DNA of 24,202 nucleotides, from assembly GCA_002336465.1 (NCBI GenBank), contig DDEP01000161.1, forward strand, positions 1 to 24,202, in the 5' to 3' direction. The notes below the pieces were generated by a model, which searched no databases, was not told the origin of the DNA, and was given only the letters and a program-made list of their open reading frames with translations. Numbering within the stretch: position 1 is the first letter of the stretch; each line of letters opens with the position of its first letter. Below, piece after piece: positions 14,734-23,656 of the stretch. The translations under genes and the position numbers were made by a program. This DNA comes from Pedobacter sp. UBA1951. Its GTDB lineage: Bacteria > Bacteroidota > Bacteroidia > Sphingobacteriales > Sphingobacteriaceae.

Positions 14734-16284
14734 CTATTGTACCGCATCGTCTGGGAACGGAATCTCCTTACCAGAGCTTTTTAATATGGGCATCTGAGCT
14801 TTTCTTTTTCTAAGTTCAGTTCCCAATAGGATTGTCAGCTTTTTTACCTCGGCAGTATATTGGTTCGACAGATCCTTTTGCTCTCTTATATCTTTTGAAA
14901 GATTATACAATTCAACACTTTGGTTGCGCATATTGTAGAGCAGCTTCCAATTACCGTATCGGATTGCACTGAAGTAATTGATACCCAATTTCTCGTTTTC
15001 TGACAAGTGAATCCATTTGTGAGGATAATGAAAAACAAGTGCTCTGTCCGCTCTCTTCATCTTTGGGTTTTTTAGCAACGGAACAAAACTTTGTCCATCT
15101 ATTACTTGCACGATATTGTTTTGTGCAATGCCCGCCATATCCACTATTGAAGGAAAAAAATCCTCAATGATAACGGGTGTATTATTAGTGGTTTTGGGCA
15201 AAACCACTCCAGGCCATTTTACAATCATCGGTACTCTGATACCTCCCTCATACACTGATCCTTTCCCAGATCGCAAAGGGTAATTATGCGTATCGATTGT
15301 ACCTCCTCGCTCGTGATGATCTAAACCACCATTATCGCTAATAAATAATATGATAGTATTTTTTTCTACTCCTTTCGCTTTTAAAAAATTCATTATATCG
15401 CCCAGGCTTTTATCCATGCCTTCTACCAGGCTGGCGTATCGAGCTTCAACACTATCCAATCCGGCATTGTAATATTTTTGCACAAATCGATTGTCTGCCA
15501 TGAGGGGAGTATGTACAGCATAATGTGCTATGTTCAAAAAAAAGGGTTCTTTTCTGCTAATAGGTGTTTCCAAAGCTTTGAGTGCTTCAAGCGTGAGCGC
15601 CTCTGTAAGAAATGTTCCGGTGTTATAGTATTCTTCCAAATCGGGAACTGCCTGTGCGCGATACTTGCCGGGTATATTTCCATATCTTTCTTCAGACAGA
15701 TAGCTTTGTGGATGACCAGCGGCATGCCCCGAAATATTGACCATAAACCCCAAATTGTAAGGGTTAGCGCCGGGCGTACCCATAGCACCCCAATGGGCTT
15801 TTCCCGCATGAATGGTATAGTATCCGGCTTCTTTCAACAGTTGTGGCAATGGAGTAGCAAGAACAGTTCGCTCCATTTTGGCATTGTTGCTCCAGCCATT
15901 CATATTCCAGTTTAATGATTCAAACTGATAATCTTTTTCATCAGCATCTGTATTTTTATTGGGCGATGTCCAATTGGTTACATGGGTTCTCGCGGCATTC
16001 ATCCCGGTTATATAACTTACTCTTGATGGCGTACATACAGGCTGTGCATAGGCATTGGTAAATTTTACACCCATCATTGCCATGTGCTCCATATTTGGTG
16101 TGTGATATTGTTTGTTTAAAGGCATAAGGCTATCATAAAACGGAACAGCACTATCCATCCAGCCCATATCGTCCACCATAAAAACAATAATATTGGGATG
16201 ATTCTGCATCGCTTTTTGGGCATAACCTCCGAGCATTAACAGGGAGAAAACAAGTGTGTAGCCGAATGTCCTTATACAGTTCAT
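14734..16284 (-). CDS. Exported arylsulfatase-like sulfatase (formylglycine type)
   Basis: Hydrolyses a sulfate ester in the periplasm or outside the cell. The protein is 516 residues, starting at the ATG at 16284, with a signal peptide over residues 1-22 (MNCIRTFGYTLVFSLLMLGG, then YAQ). The type I sulfatase active site is present: metal-binding DD at 38-39 (FMVDDMGW), the CTPSR motif with Cys84 that is converted to formylglycine, GKAHWG, and FISDNGG with the second pair of metal ligands. It resembles arylsulfatase A-like enzymes of Bacteroidota that act on sulfated glycans or similar compounds. The substrate cannot be told, because no SusC/D pair, glycosidase or sulfatase-maturing enzyme lies nearby. 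It is a single gene, convergent with the deformylase-like gene and divergent from the HAD gene. Confidence 0.93.
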   Translation of the reverse strand: MNCIRTFGYTLVFSLLMLGGYAQKAMQNHPNIIVFMVDDMGWMDSAVPFYDSLMPLNKQYHTPNMEHMAMMGVKFTNAYAQPVCTPSRVSYITGMNAARTHVTNWTSPNKNTDADEKDYQFESLNWNMNGWSNNAKMERTVLATPLPQLLKEAGYYTIHAGKAHWGAMGTPGANPYNLGFMVNISGHAAGHPQSYLSEERYGNIPGKYRAQAVPDLEEYYNTGTFLTEALTLEALKALETPISRKEPFFLNIAHYAVHTPLMADNRFVQKYYNAGLDSVEARYASLVEGMDKSLGDIMNFLKAKGVEKNTIILFISDNGGLDHHERGGTIDTHNYPLRSGKGSVYEGGIRVPMIVKWPGVVLPKTTNNTPVIIEDFFPSIVDMAGIAQNNIVQVIDGQSFVPLLKNPKMKRADRALVFHYPHKWIHLSENEKLGINYFSAIRYGNWKLLYNMRNQSVELYNLSKDIREQKDLSNQYTAEVKKLTILLGTELRKRKAQMPILKSSGKEIPFPDDAVQ

Positions 16285-16440
16285 GATAATAATTATGAGA
16301 TCTTATCGCAAATTTACAGTTCCTTTCTGTGATCTCTTTCAGGTTGATTCTGATAAGGTATAAAAGCGTGATACCAAGTCCATCTTTAGCGTTACCTTGG
16401 CTTTCAACAGGTATGAGGATAAAATATCCTTCGTTTAAAA

Positions 16441-16448
16441 TATCTTCG
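16441..16448 (+). promoter_or_regulatory. Possible -7 box of the HAD hydrolase gene
   Basis: TATCTTCG is one base from TAnnTTTG and ends 5 bases before the ATG at 16454, implying a leaderless or nearly leaderless mRNA. The rest of the 169-base divergent gap to the sulfatase shows no other clear signal. Confidence 0.3.
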
Positions 16449-16453
16449 CCTGC

Positions 16454-17074
16454 ATGATAAAAAATATAATTTTCGATTTTGGAGGTGTTTTATACAATCT
16501 TGATTTTAAAAATACATTTACTGCATTTGAAGAGTTGGGATTTAAAGATTTTGAAAATAATATGTTTTCGCAGCATAGTGCCAACTTGCTATTCAAGGAA
16601 TTGGAAACAGGAAAAATAGCCCCTTCTGCTTTTTATGATTCAATAAAAATACTTGCCCACAAACCAATCAGTACTGCACAAATAAGGGATGCTTGGAATG
16701 CTATGCTTTTGGGTTATCGAACGGATAGTTTAGATTTCTTACAAACGTTAAGAAGCAAGTATAATTTATACCTGCTTAGTAACACCAACCAAATTCACTA
16801 CGATTATTTTACGCATCAGATAAAGCAGCAAACCTCCTATAGCTCGCTCAACTCGTTCTTTATAAACGCTTATTATTCGCAACTGATTGGCTTGCGAAAG
16901 CCAGATCGGGAAGTGTTTGAGTTTGTTTTAACCGATTCTGGAATAAACGCTGACGAAACTTTGTTTATAGATGATTCACATTCCAACTTTCCCAACGCAG
17001 AAAAAATTGGAATAAAAACACATTTGTTGCAGCCCGGCAAACTGATCGAAAATATAGATTATGACAAATACTAA
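16454..17074 (+). CDS. HAD-superfamily hydrolase, YihX-like phosphatase
   Basis: A 206-residue cytoplasmic haloacid-dehalogenase-like protein, probably a phosphatase. Motif I is FDFGGVL with nucleophile Asp8; a Gly takes the place of the usual second Asp, as in YihX-type members that act on sugar phosphates such as glucose 1-phosphate. Motif II is LLSNTNQ near 113-119, motif III is GLRKPDREVF near 155, and motif IV is FIDDSHSN with Asp173-Asp174 binding magnesium. The helical cap domain lies between motifs I and II (about 15-85). The ATG at 16454 starts right at motif I, as is usual. It stands alone between a divergent sulfatase and a convergent TPR-like gene, so context gives no substrate. 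Confidence 0.87.
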   Translation: MIKNIIFDFGGVLYNLDFKNTFTAFEELGFKDFENNMFSQHSANLLFKELETGKIAPSAFYDSIKILAHKPISTAQIRDAWNAMLLGYRTDSLDFLQTLRSKYNLYLLSNTNQIHYDYFTHQIKQQTSYSSLNSFFINAYYSQLIGLRKPDREVFEFVLTDSGINADETLFIDDSHSNFPNAEKIGIKTHLLQPGKLIENIDYDKY

Positions 17075-17151
17075 TGCTTTAGGTCTTCACCTTTTTTGTA
17101 AATAGCTGCCAAAAAAAAGTCGATTTTAGGTTTTATGAGGGCAACTATTTT

Positions 17152-17802
17152 TTATCCGGGTATTCTGGAAATGTACTTGTTTATTTCTTTCAGTTGCTCT
17201 ACAATTTGAGGCGTAGTAGGATTGCAGGCCTTTGCCTTTCTGTAAAAATCTTTAGCGGAGCGAAACTCGCGCTTGTTCATCATAATGCTGCACATTTGCA
17301 AATAAGCCGCAGCTTCATTCTCTTTATCTGGAAGTCCTTTGCGAATTGCCTGACGGATATAGCTTTCGCCTTGTTTAATATTACCTTTCTGCATGGACAA
17401 CATGCCCATTTGCAATAGACTGGCTCCTTCTGCTTCTTTCATTGGCATGCCCAAGTCCAAGCCCTTTTTCATCATCGTTTCGGCACTATCAAAGTCTTGT
17501 TTGCTCATGGCAATATTTCCTTTCAATGTATAATACACCGAACGAATGGGCTTGTATAAAAGATTGGGAAATTTGATAGAATTAAGCACCTTTTCAGCAC
17601 CTTCCATATCTCCGTTTTCCATATATTCCTGTATTAGCCGCAATGGACCAAAGAAAAAATGGCTGAACAATAATACCACCGTTATCAAATACAACGGAAA
17701 TGCCGGCCAAAAGCCTGCATAAATATTAGTTATAACACCTAATAACAGCAATACAACACTTATCGCCAATCGGTATCGTATCAAAAAGGTATATGCTTTC
17801 AT
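17152..17802 (-). CDS. Membrane-anchored TPR-like protein
   Basis: A 216-residue protein of unknown function. Two adjacent hydrophobic segments at about residues 9-29 and 31-51 anchor it in the inner membrane, separated by a short GFWPAFP turn. From about 55 to 210 it is helical with degenerate tetratricopeptide repeats: 'IQEYMENGDMEGAEKVLNSI', 'GNIAMSKQDFDSAETMMKKG', 'LLQMGMLSMQKGNIKQGESY' and 'YLQMCSIMMNKREFRSAKDF' are spaced by about 35 residues. Such domains bind other proteins. The start is the ATG at 17802. It diverges from heme A synthase with a gap of about 200 bases, and it converges with the HAD gene. Nothing nearby points to a partner. Confidence 0.75.
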   Translation of the reverse strand: MKAYTFLIRYRLAISVVLLLLGVITNIYAGFWPAFPLYLITVVLLFSHFFFGPLRLIQEYMENGDMEGAEKVLNSIKFPNLLYKPIRSVYYTLKGNIAMSKQDFDSAETMMKKGLDLGMPMKEAEGASLLQMGMLSMQKGNIKQGESYIRQAIRKGLPDKENEAAAYLQMCSIMMNKREFRSAKDFYRKAKACNPTTPQIVEQLKEINKYISRIPG

Positions 17803-17989
17803 TTCTTTCTAATTACTTTAATATTTAAAATGTCATTTTAGGGCTTCGGTTAACACATCCGCCGCCCTTTTAACTTTAGATTTTTAGGTGGGCAAAGATA
17901 GCAGGTTCTGTCTAATAGCAACTGGTAAAAAAAATCAACCATTCTATATGGGCCTAAAAACTTTTGAAGCCCAAACCAGCAGGAGTTAA

Positions 17990-17997
17990 TACTTTTG
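17990..17997 (+). promoter_or_regulatory. Bacteroidota-type -7 box of ctaA
   Basis: TACTTTTG fits the TAnnTTTG -7 consensus and ends 5 bases before the ATG at 18003. Transcription would then begin at or next to the start codon, giving a leaderless mRNA. A TTTTG at 17962-17966 could serve as a -33 element, though its spacing is a few bases too long. Confidence 0.5.
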
Positions 17998-18002
17998 CGC
18001 CC

Positions 18003-19031
18003 ATGATGGATTTGAAAAAATATAGACCTGTGGCTATTTGGCTCTTTGTAGGTGCCGCCATGATTGTGATACAAATCTTGTTGGGGGGTATTACTAGACT
18101 TACAGGTAGTGGGCTTTCCATTACCGAGTGGAAACCAATTTTAGGAGCACTGCCGCCCATGAATGAGCAGGACTGGCACACAGCGTTTGAAAAATATAAA
18201 CAGATTGCACAATACAAGTATATTCATAATTATTTCACGCTTAGTGATTTCAAGTTTATCTATTTCTGGGAATGGCTGCATCGCAACTGGGGGCGTTTTA
18301 TGGGCATCGTGTTTGTCATTCCTTTTATGTATTTTTTGTATAAAAGACGCATCGATCGTAGTCTGTTATGGCCCATGATTGTTTTGTTTTTATTGGGTGG
18401 TTTGCAGGGTGCTATTGGTTGGATAATGGTGGCCAGCGGCGTGGGTACCGATCTGGTATATGTAAGTCATATAAGACTGGCAGTACATTTTATGGCGGCA
18501 TTGGTGTTGTTGGTGTATGTAATTTGGTTTGCACTAAAACTATCTGTTCCCGATTTTAAAAAAGAACATCTCCCAGCAATAAGAAATTTCACACTGCTAC
18601 TGTTGTTGATACTAACCATACAGCTCGTATATGGTGCTTTTATGGCGGGAACCCATGCGGGAAAATCGGCTATTACCTGGCCTTCCATCAACGGCAAATG
18701 GATTCCTAATATGCAGGAAGGTGGCATTTTCCATAATCTGCTTGCCATTCAGTTTATTCACCGGGGACTGGCCTATTTGCTGGTTGTTTTGGTGGTGATA
18801 TATACACAATGGCTCTCCCGATTACCCAAGGTGTCGGTTTTGTATAAAATGCGGTATGTGCCATTGCTGGCAACTTCATTGCAGGTTCTCTTGGGTGTAA
18901 TAACCCTAACCAATTACCTCACACCAGCCAAACTTTGGTTGGGGCTGGCGCACCAATTGGTAGGTATTTTAGTATTAACAACTTTTATTACCGCTTACTT
19001 TTATAGCGCAAAACGCATCAGTATCAAATAA
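18003..19031 (+). CDS. ctaA: Heme A synthase (CtaA/COX15)
   Basis: Oxidises heme O to heme A for aa3-type cytochrome oxidase, in the inner membrane. I take the ATG at 18003 (342 residues; an ATG at 18006 is adjacent). The in-frame TTG at 17964 would place 13 extra residues upstream and overlap the likely promoter. Eight membrane helices are expected. Conserved motifs include GGITRLTGSGLSITEWKP (28-45) and four histidines in the family's heme-ligand positions: His93 (WLHRNWGR), His162 (RLAVHF), His253 (FIHRGLAY) and His317 (LAHQLVG). There is no cysteine in the whole protein, so it lacks the loop cysteine pair of Bacillus-type CtaA and belongs to the COX15-like type. No oxidase subunit or CtaB is in the window; those must be elsewhere. 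Confidence 0.95.
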   Translation: MMDLKKYRPVAIWLFVGAAMIVIQILLGGITRLTGSGLSITEWKPILGALPPMNEQDWHTAFEKYKQIAQYKYIHNYFTLSDFKFIYFWEWLHRNWGRFMGIVFVIPFMYFLYKRRIDRSLLWPMIVLFLLGGLQGAIGWIMVASGVGTDLVYVSHIRLAVHFMAALVLLVYVIWFALKLSVPDFKKEHLPAIRNFTLLLLLILTIQLVYGAFMAGTHAGKSAITWPSINGKWIPNMQEGGIFHNLLAIQFIHRGLAYLLVVLVVIYTQWLSRLPKVSVLYKMRYVPLLATSLQVLLGVITLTNYLTPAKLWLGLAHQLVGILVLTTFITAYFYSAKRISIK

Positions 19032-19047
19032 CAGTACCCATTTTATC

Positions 19048-19096
19048 GGTTACGTGGTAGTTACTAATGGTGTATAATGTAACCTGAAGTGTTTTT
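19048..19096 (+). terminator. Possible weak terminator between ctaA and the SurA-like gene
   Basis: GGTTAC (19048-19053) and GTAACC (19079-19084) form a 6-bp stem with a long loop, followed by a T-run at 19091-19096. It lies in the 64-base convergent gap. The stem is short and the loop long, so this is a tentative call. Confidence 0.3.
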
Positions 19097-20478
19097 TAAA
19101 AACCTCGGTTGTTGGTAGCTTGATACTTTTGCAAGTTGGGACACTGAGCTGCCGCTTCTTTATCCACTAATACATAGAATGAAGGTATCTTTTTGTCGAG
19201 CCAATCTTCTATCGTTTGATTCTTTTTGGTAGAAAGTGCCATCTCTGAGATCTTGCTGTAATCATCGTTCAGGTTCATTTTGTGGGGTTCTGTTCTCGAT
19301 TTCAGATAAATGATTCTCACGCCTCTTTTGCCTTGCTCGTTGGTGAATGTTGTGGGTTGAGAATAGTTGCCCACCTTTAAACCATTTAGGGTTTTTACCA
19401 TTTCTTTATCAGGCAATTGATCGATGGTAACATAAGTAGAGCCATTTTGATTGAGTACAAAGGGGCCATAACTTTTTACAGATTCGTCTTCGCTATACTT
19501 ATACGCAGCATCTTTAAAGGAAATTTTTCCGCCCACGATTTCGTTGCGTACCGTATCCAGCTTCACTTTGGCAATATTCAATTCGGTTTCTGTAACCGGT
19601 GGTACACGTAAAACATAACGCAGCTTTGCATTATCGCCACGACGATTTTCGCACTGAATTAAAAAATACCCAAACTTGCTCGACTTCACCGGCATTGATG
19701 TTTCGCCAACCTTTAGCCGAAATGCAGTAGAAAGAAACACTGGATCCCACTGATCCTTGTCGTTTCGGTTTACTTCTATTAAACCCCCTCTTTCTTTACT
19801 TGACGGATCGTCGGAATATTTTTTTGCTGCATCGCTAAAACTCATATTTCCTGCTTCTATTTGTTTGCGATAGTTCAGCATTTCGTTGTAGATGTACTCT
19901 TCTACTTCTTTGGCGGCTTTGGGATAAATATTTATTTGTCCTATTTCGAGTTCCGATTCGAGAAAGGGGATACTGTCCGTAGGGACTTTGTCAAAAAATG
20001 TTTTCACCTCTGTGGGGGTTATATGTACATTCTCTACAATTTTTCTTCTCATAGCATCGGCCAACATATTTTCTTTTACTAAAGGGCGAGAATCGTCTTT
20101 GAGCTGGTAAATAGTTTTACCAGCAACATCTTCTACTGCTTGTTCACTACCAAACTGCATCACCCAGCTACGTACACGCATATCGAGGTTGGCCTCTATT
20201 TCATTATCACTCACTGGCAAAGAGTCGCGTTGTGCTTGCAATGCCATTATTTTTTGGATAAGGGATTGCTCAAAGATGATGCAGGCCGCATTGGCAGGTA
20301 ATGTACTACCTCTTCTCTCTTCATCTTCTATTGCATTTTGCACATCAGATTGAAGGATAATGCGATCTCCCACCGCTCCTAATATTTTATCTACTACAAT
20401 TTTTTGAGACTGGCTTTGTGCAAAAGCTGTAATGCTCAATGCTATCATAAACAAACCAGTTAGACAATACTTGCTCAT
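19096..20478 (-). CDS. surA: SurA-like periplasmic peptidyl-prolyl isomerase / chaperone
   Basis: Helps outer-membrane proteins fold on their way through the periplasm. The protein is 460 residues with a signal peptide (MSKYCLTGLFMIALSITAFA, cleavage near AQ). The N-terminal helical chaperone part starts with VVDKILGAVGDRIILQSDV, the pattern typical of SurA. Two parvulin-type isomerase domains follow: the first at about 175-280 (SFSDAAKKYSDDPSSKERGG, then FGYFLIQCENRR), the second at about 285-395 (SFKDAAYKYSEDESVKSYG, then RIIYLKSR). The second is more divergent. A C-terminal helical segment ends in a Tyr/Asn-rich tail. The family is secure, but SurA paralogues are common in Bacteroidota, so the exact clients are uncertain. 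A probable -7 box sits 4 bases upstream of the ATG. Confidence 0.9.
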   Translation of the reverse strand: MSKYCLTGLFMIALSITAFAQSQSQKIVVDKILGAVGDRIILQSDVQNAIEDEERRGSTLPANAACIIFEQSLIQKIMALQAQRDSLPVSDNEIEANLDMRVRSWVMQFGSEQAVEDVAGKTIYQLKDDSRPLVKENMLADAMRRKIVENVHITPTEVKTFFDKVPTDSIPFLESELEIGQINIYPKAAKEVEEYIYNEMLNYRKQIEAGNMSFSDAAKKYSDDPSSKERGGLIEVNRNDKDQWDPVFLSTAFRLKVGETSMPVKSSKFGYFLIQCENRRGDNAKLRYVLRVPPVTETELNIAKVKLDTVRNEIVGGKISFKDAAYKYSEDESVKSYGPFVLNQNGSTYVTIDQLPDKEMVKTLNGLKVGNYSQPTTFTNEQGKRGVRIIYLKSRTEPHKMNLNDDYSKISEMALSTKKNQTIEDWLDKKIPSFYVLVDKEAAAQCPNLQKYQATNNRGF

Positions 20479-20482
20479 ATAT

Positions 20483-20490
20483 CAAAAATA
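20483..20490 (-). promoter_or_regulatory. Bacteroidota-type -7 box of the SurA-like gene
   Basis: On the - strand TATTTTTG matches TAnnTTTG and ends 4 bases before the ATG at 20478. The mRNA would be essentially leaderless if this is used. No convincing -33 element is seen upstream. Confidence 0.45.
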
Positions 20491-20545
20491 GGTAGGGTTA
20501 TAGACTATTCAGGTTGAAAACCTGTATTTAACAAAAGTTTGATAG

Positions 20546-20570
20546 GGTGAGCGGCTGCAAACCACTCACC
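20546..20570 (-). terminator. Hairpin at the 3' end of infB
   Basis: GGTGAG (20546-20551) pairs with CTCACC (20565-20570), with an inner GG/CC pair (20553-20554 with 20562-20563). It starts 10 bases after the infB stop on the - strand. There is no T-run after it, so it may be a weak terminator or an mRNA 3' processing hairpin. The SurA-like gene downstream has its own likely promoter. Confidence 0.5.
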
Positions 20571-20579
20571 ATTTACTGC

Positions 20580-23576
20580 TTAAAGCGTTCTTTTTATTTC
20601 TTCTAACTCGTAGGACTCTACAATATCGCCCACTTTGATATCGCTATAGTTTTTAATTGTAAGTCCGCATTCCATTCCTGTTAATACTTCTTTGGCGTCA
20701 TCTTTAAAGCGTTTCAACGAGCCTAACTCTGCTACTGCATTTCCTCCAACTGGATAGATTACAATGCCATCTCGAATAAGTCGTACTTTATTATCTCGTT
20801 TTATTTTTCCATCCAACACAACGCAACCTGCTACGGTAGCTTTATCAAACTTAAATACTTCTCTCACTTCTACATTGGCTGTAATTTTTTCTTTCACCGT
20901 AGGTTCCATCATTCCCTCCATTGCACTCTTCACTTCTTCGATAGCGTTGTATATTATGGAGTACATCTTTATCTCGATACCGGCATTATCTGCCAATTTG
21001 GAAGCTTGGGAAGAAGGTCTTACGTTAAACGCAATCACAATTGCATCTGATGCTTCTGCCAATACGATATCGCTTTCGTTGATTTGACCCACACCTTTGT
21101 GAATAACGTTTACCAATATCTCTTCAGTAGATAGCTTCTGCAAAGAATCGCTTAGTGCTTCTACGGAACCATCCACATCACCTTTGATGATTATGTTTAG
21201 TTCTTTGAAATTGCCCAAAGCAAGGCGGCGACCAATTTCATCCAGTGTAATATGCTTTTTGGTACGCATACCCTGTTCGCGTAAAATTTGAGACCGGCGA
21301 TTGGCTATTGCCTTAGCTTCGGATTCTTCCAAATATACTTTAAACTTTTCGCCAGCCTGAGGGGCACCATTCAGCCCTAAAATAACTGCCGGAGCGGATG
21401 GCCCTGCAATATCTTGCTTTTTATTTCTTTCATTGAACATGGCTTTCACCCTTCCGTAATATTGTCCACTTACCACCAGATCTCCTAATTTTAGTGTTCC
21501 ATTTTCTACTAACAAGGTGGCTATAAAGCCTCTACCTTTATCTAATGAAGCTTCTATAATAGTACCTGTGGCTTCTTTTTCAGGATTGGCTTTTAGATCC
21601 AATAATTCGGCCTCGAGTAGTACTTTTTCGAGTAATTTATCAATATTTAATCCCTTTTTGGCTGAAAGCTCTTGGCTTTGGAATTTTCCGCCCCACTCTT
21701 CTACCAAAATATTCATTTGAGACAGTTGCTCGTATATCTTAGTAGGGTTGGCTCCGTCTTTATCAATTTTATTGATTGCAAAGATCATAGGAACACCGGC
21801 GGCCTGGGCGTGGCTGATAGCTTCCCGTGTTTGTGGCATTACAGCGTCATCTGCAGCTACTACAATGATGGCAATATCGGTTACTTTGGCACCCCGTGCA
21901 CGCATGGCCGTAAATGCTTCGTGTCCGGGAGTATCGAGGAAGGTGATTTCTTTTCCTTCGCTTACTTCAACACGATAAGCACCAATGTGTTGCGTAATAC
22001 CCCCTGCTTCGCCTGCTACTACATTGGCGTTGCGAATATAATCGAGCAATGATGTTTTTCCATGATCTACGTGTCCCATGATTGTAACAATAGGGCTGCG
22101 TGGGCGTAAGTTTTCGGAGTCGTCTTCCTCTTCTTCGTCCTCTTCCAACTCCATTTGCTTTTCCATATCGATAAACTCTACATCAAAACCAAACTCGCCA
22201 GCTACCAATTCTATCACCTCTGCATCTAACCTTTGGTTGATGGATACCATAATTCCAAGCCCCATACACTTGCCAATAACTTCTGCAAAGTTTACATCCA
22301 TTAGGCTGGCCAACTCGCTCACGCTAATAAACTCTGTTACCTGCAATTTATGATCTACTACGTTTTCATTGATCGCATCTTCGGCTTCTTGTCTTTTATC
22401 TCTGCGTGATTTGCTACGCATTGACTTTTGCCTATTGCCGCCGCCGCTAAGCTTGGCTTGTGTTTCTCGAATTTTGTCTTGAATGGCTTTTTCGTCTATT
22501 TGTTTTTCTTCTCGGTGGTGATGAGGTCTTCTATCTCTATGAAAACCGCCGCCGTCCTTTCTGTCTCGATTGCCGCCACCGCCTGCTCCGCCAGCTCCTT
22601 GATTGAATGGTTTTTTAGCTGCTGGATCGGGTTTTACTTCCTTTTTTTCTATTGGAATGCGTTTGCGTTTGCGCTTCTCGTCTCGTTTGGGGCGTGTGTC
22701 ATTATCCACAGGCAACTCTATTTTGCCTAAAATCTTAGGCCCTTCTATTCTTTCCGCCCTGATTTTCGTAATCTCAGGTTCTTCGGGGGCGGTAGGTTGT
22801 GTTGGTACTGGTTCTTGTGTTTTGGGCACTGCTGCTACTTTTTGAACCGGTACTTGCTTTTCTATCACCGGTTTTGGATGCTCCGCTGGTTTGTGTGGAG
22901 CTTTTTTGGGTCTTGTTGACCTTTCTAAAGACGATAAATCAATTTTGTCTAAAATCTTTGGCCCTTCAATTTCGGGAGCTTCAATTTTAGTAATTATATC
23001 TTCTTTCTTAGTTACATCGTCCTGAACCACGTCCTCTTGGGGCTGAGTAACAGGCGTTTCCAAAATGTTTTCAGTTGCAATATCTGATTCGGTACTCTGT
23101 ATTTCGGGTATTATTACAGGTTCTGATGGGGGTGTTGGCTCTACTTCTGCCTGAGGTTGTTGTTCTGGTTCGTGATCTTGAATAACTACTTCTGGCTCTG
23201 GTTGTGCCGGTGGTGCTGGTTCTTCCTCCTTGGGTTGTTGTTCATTTTCTGAAACTTCGGCTATGAGGTCTGGAACTTCTGATTCAGCCGATGCCAAAGA
23301 TTCCGTCTTTTGCACGGGTTCTTCTTCCTCCTTACGTTTTTTGCCTTCGGCGCCAACGCCTTTAGGCAGATCGACCTGGCTACTTTTCAACTTGGCTTGC
23401 TTATCGCTTTGAAACCCATGCTGAAGTGCCACATACATAGCTTCATTGAGTTTTGATGAGGGCTTTAGATCGTCTTTAGAAAATCCTTTGCCTACCAGAA
23501 AGTCGATGAGCGTATCCTGGCCAATGTTAAACTCTTTTGCCGCTTGTAATAATCTTGGAAGTTTAATTTCTGACAT
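20580..23576 (-). CDS. infB: Translation initiation factor IF-2
   Basis: A GTPase that brings fMet-tRNA to the 30S subunit and promotes 70S joining. The protein is 998 residues, long because of its N-terminal extension. Residues 1-60 resemble the IF2N domain. About 75-340 is a Pro/Glu/Gln-rich then Lys/Arg- and Gly-rich low-complexity linker (GGAGGGG near 329-335). It includes two copies of an ITKI..A..IEGPKIL.KI.L......RPK motif at 195-224 and 269-297. A second IF2N-like domain spans about 412-480. The G domain carries GHVDHGKT (501-508), DTPGHEAF and NKIDKDG. Domains II, III and the C-terminal fMet-tRNA-binding domain follow. The start is the ATG at 23576, 80 bases after nusA, with which it forms the conserved nusA-infB order. 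Confidence 0.98.
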   Translation of the reverse strand: MSEIKLPRLLQAAKEFNIGQDTLIDFLVGKGFSKDDLKPSSKLNEAMYVALQHGFQSDKQAKLKSSQVDLPKGVGAEGKKRKEEEEPVQKTESLASAESEVPDLIAEVSENEQQPKEEEPAPPAQPEPEVVIQDHEPEQQPQAEVEPTPPSEPVIIPEIQSTESDIATENILETPVTQPQEDVVQDDVTKKEDIITKIEAPEIEGPKILDKIDLSSLERSTRPKKAPHKPAEHPKPVIEKQVPVQKVAAVPKTQEPVPTQPTAPEEPEITKIRAERIEGPKILGKIELPVDNDTRPKRDEKRKRKRIPIEKKEVKPDPAAKKPFNQGAGGAGGGGNRDRKDGGGFHRDRRPHHHREEKQIDEKAIQDKIRETQAKLSGGGNRQKSMRSKSRRDKRQEAEDAINENVVDHKLQVTEFISVSELASLMDVNFAEVIGKCMGLGIMVSINQRLDAEVIELVAGEFGFDVEFIDMEKQMELEEDEEEEDDSENLRPRSPIVTIMGHVDHGKTSLLDYIRNANVVAGEAGGITQHIGAYRVEVSEGKEITFLDTPGHEAFTAMRARGAKVTDIAIIVVAADDAVMPQTREAISHAQAAGVPMIFAINKIDKDGANPTKIYEQLSQMNILVEEWGGKFQSQELSAKKGLNIDKLLEKVLLEAELLDLKANPEKEATGTIIEASLDKGRGFIATLLVENGTLKLGDLVVSGQYYGRVKAMFNERNKKQDIAGPSAPAVILGLNGAPQAGEKFKVYLEESEAKAIANRRSQILREQGMRTKKHITLDEIGRRLALGNFKELNIIIKGDVDGSVEALSDSLQKLSTEEILVNVIHKGVGQINESDIVLAEASDAIVIAFNVRPSSQASKLADNAGIEIKMYSIIYNAIEEVKSAMEGMMEPTVKEKITANVEVREVFKFDKATVAGCVVLDGKIKRDNKVRLIRDGIVIYPVGGNAVAELGSLKRFKDDAKEVLTGMECGLTIKNYSDIKVGDIVESYELEEIKRTL

Positions 23577-23592
23577 ATATTAAGTTCTCTCC

Positions 23593-23612
23593 AATTGCCA
23601 CGTATGACAATT
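23593..23612. repeat. Small inverted repeat in the nusA-infB gap
   Basis: AATTGCCA (23593-23600) and TGACAATT (23605-23612) form an 8-bp stem with one mismatch and a CGTA loop, about 17 bases upstream of the infB ATG on the - strand. It may be a hairpin in the infB leader. The T-run that follows is on the + strand, where no gene would use it. Confidence 0.35.
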
Positions 23613-23656
23613 TTTAATTTACCATTCCCCACAGTATTTTCAATTACCCGTAAGGG

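Noticed and set aside
15478..15915. 145-codon open frame opposite the sulfatase
   Set aside because: The sulfatase frame is complete and carries all active-site motifs; the opposite frame has no recognisable domain.
17964..18002. Longer ctaA start (TTG at 17964)
   Set aside because: The region contains the likely -7 box, and the ATG at 18003 leads straight into the conserved N-terminal part.
22078..22845. Serine-rich open frames on the + strand opposite infB
   Set aside because: They are the complement of the low-complexity acidic and Lys/Arg-rich parts of IF-2; they have no family features of their own.
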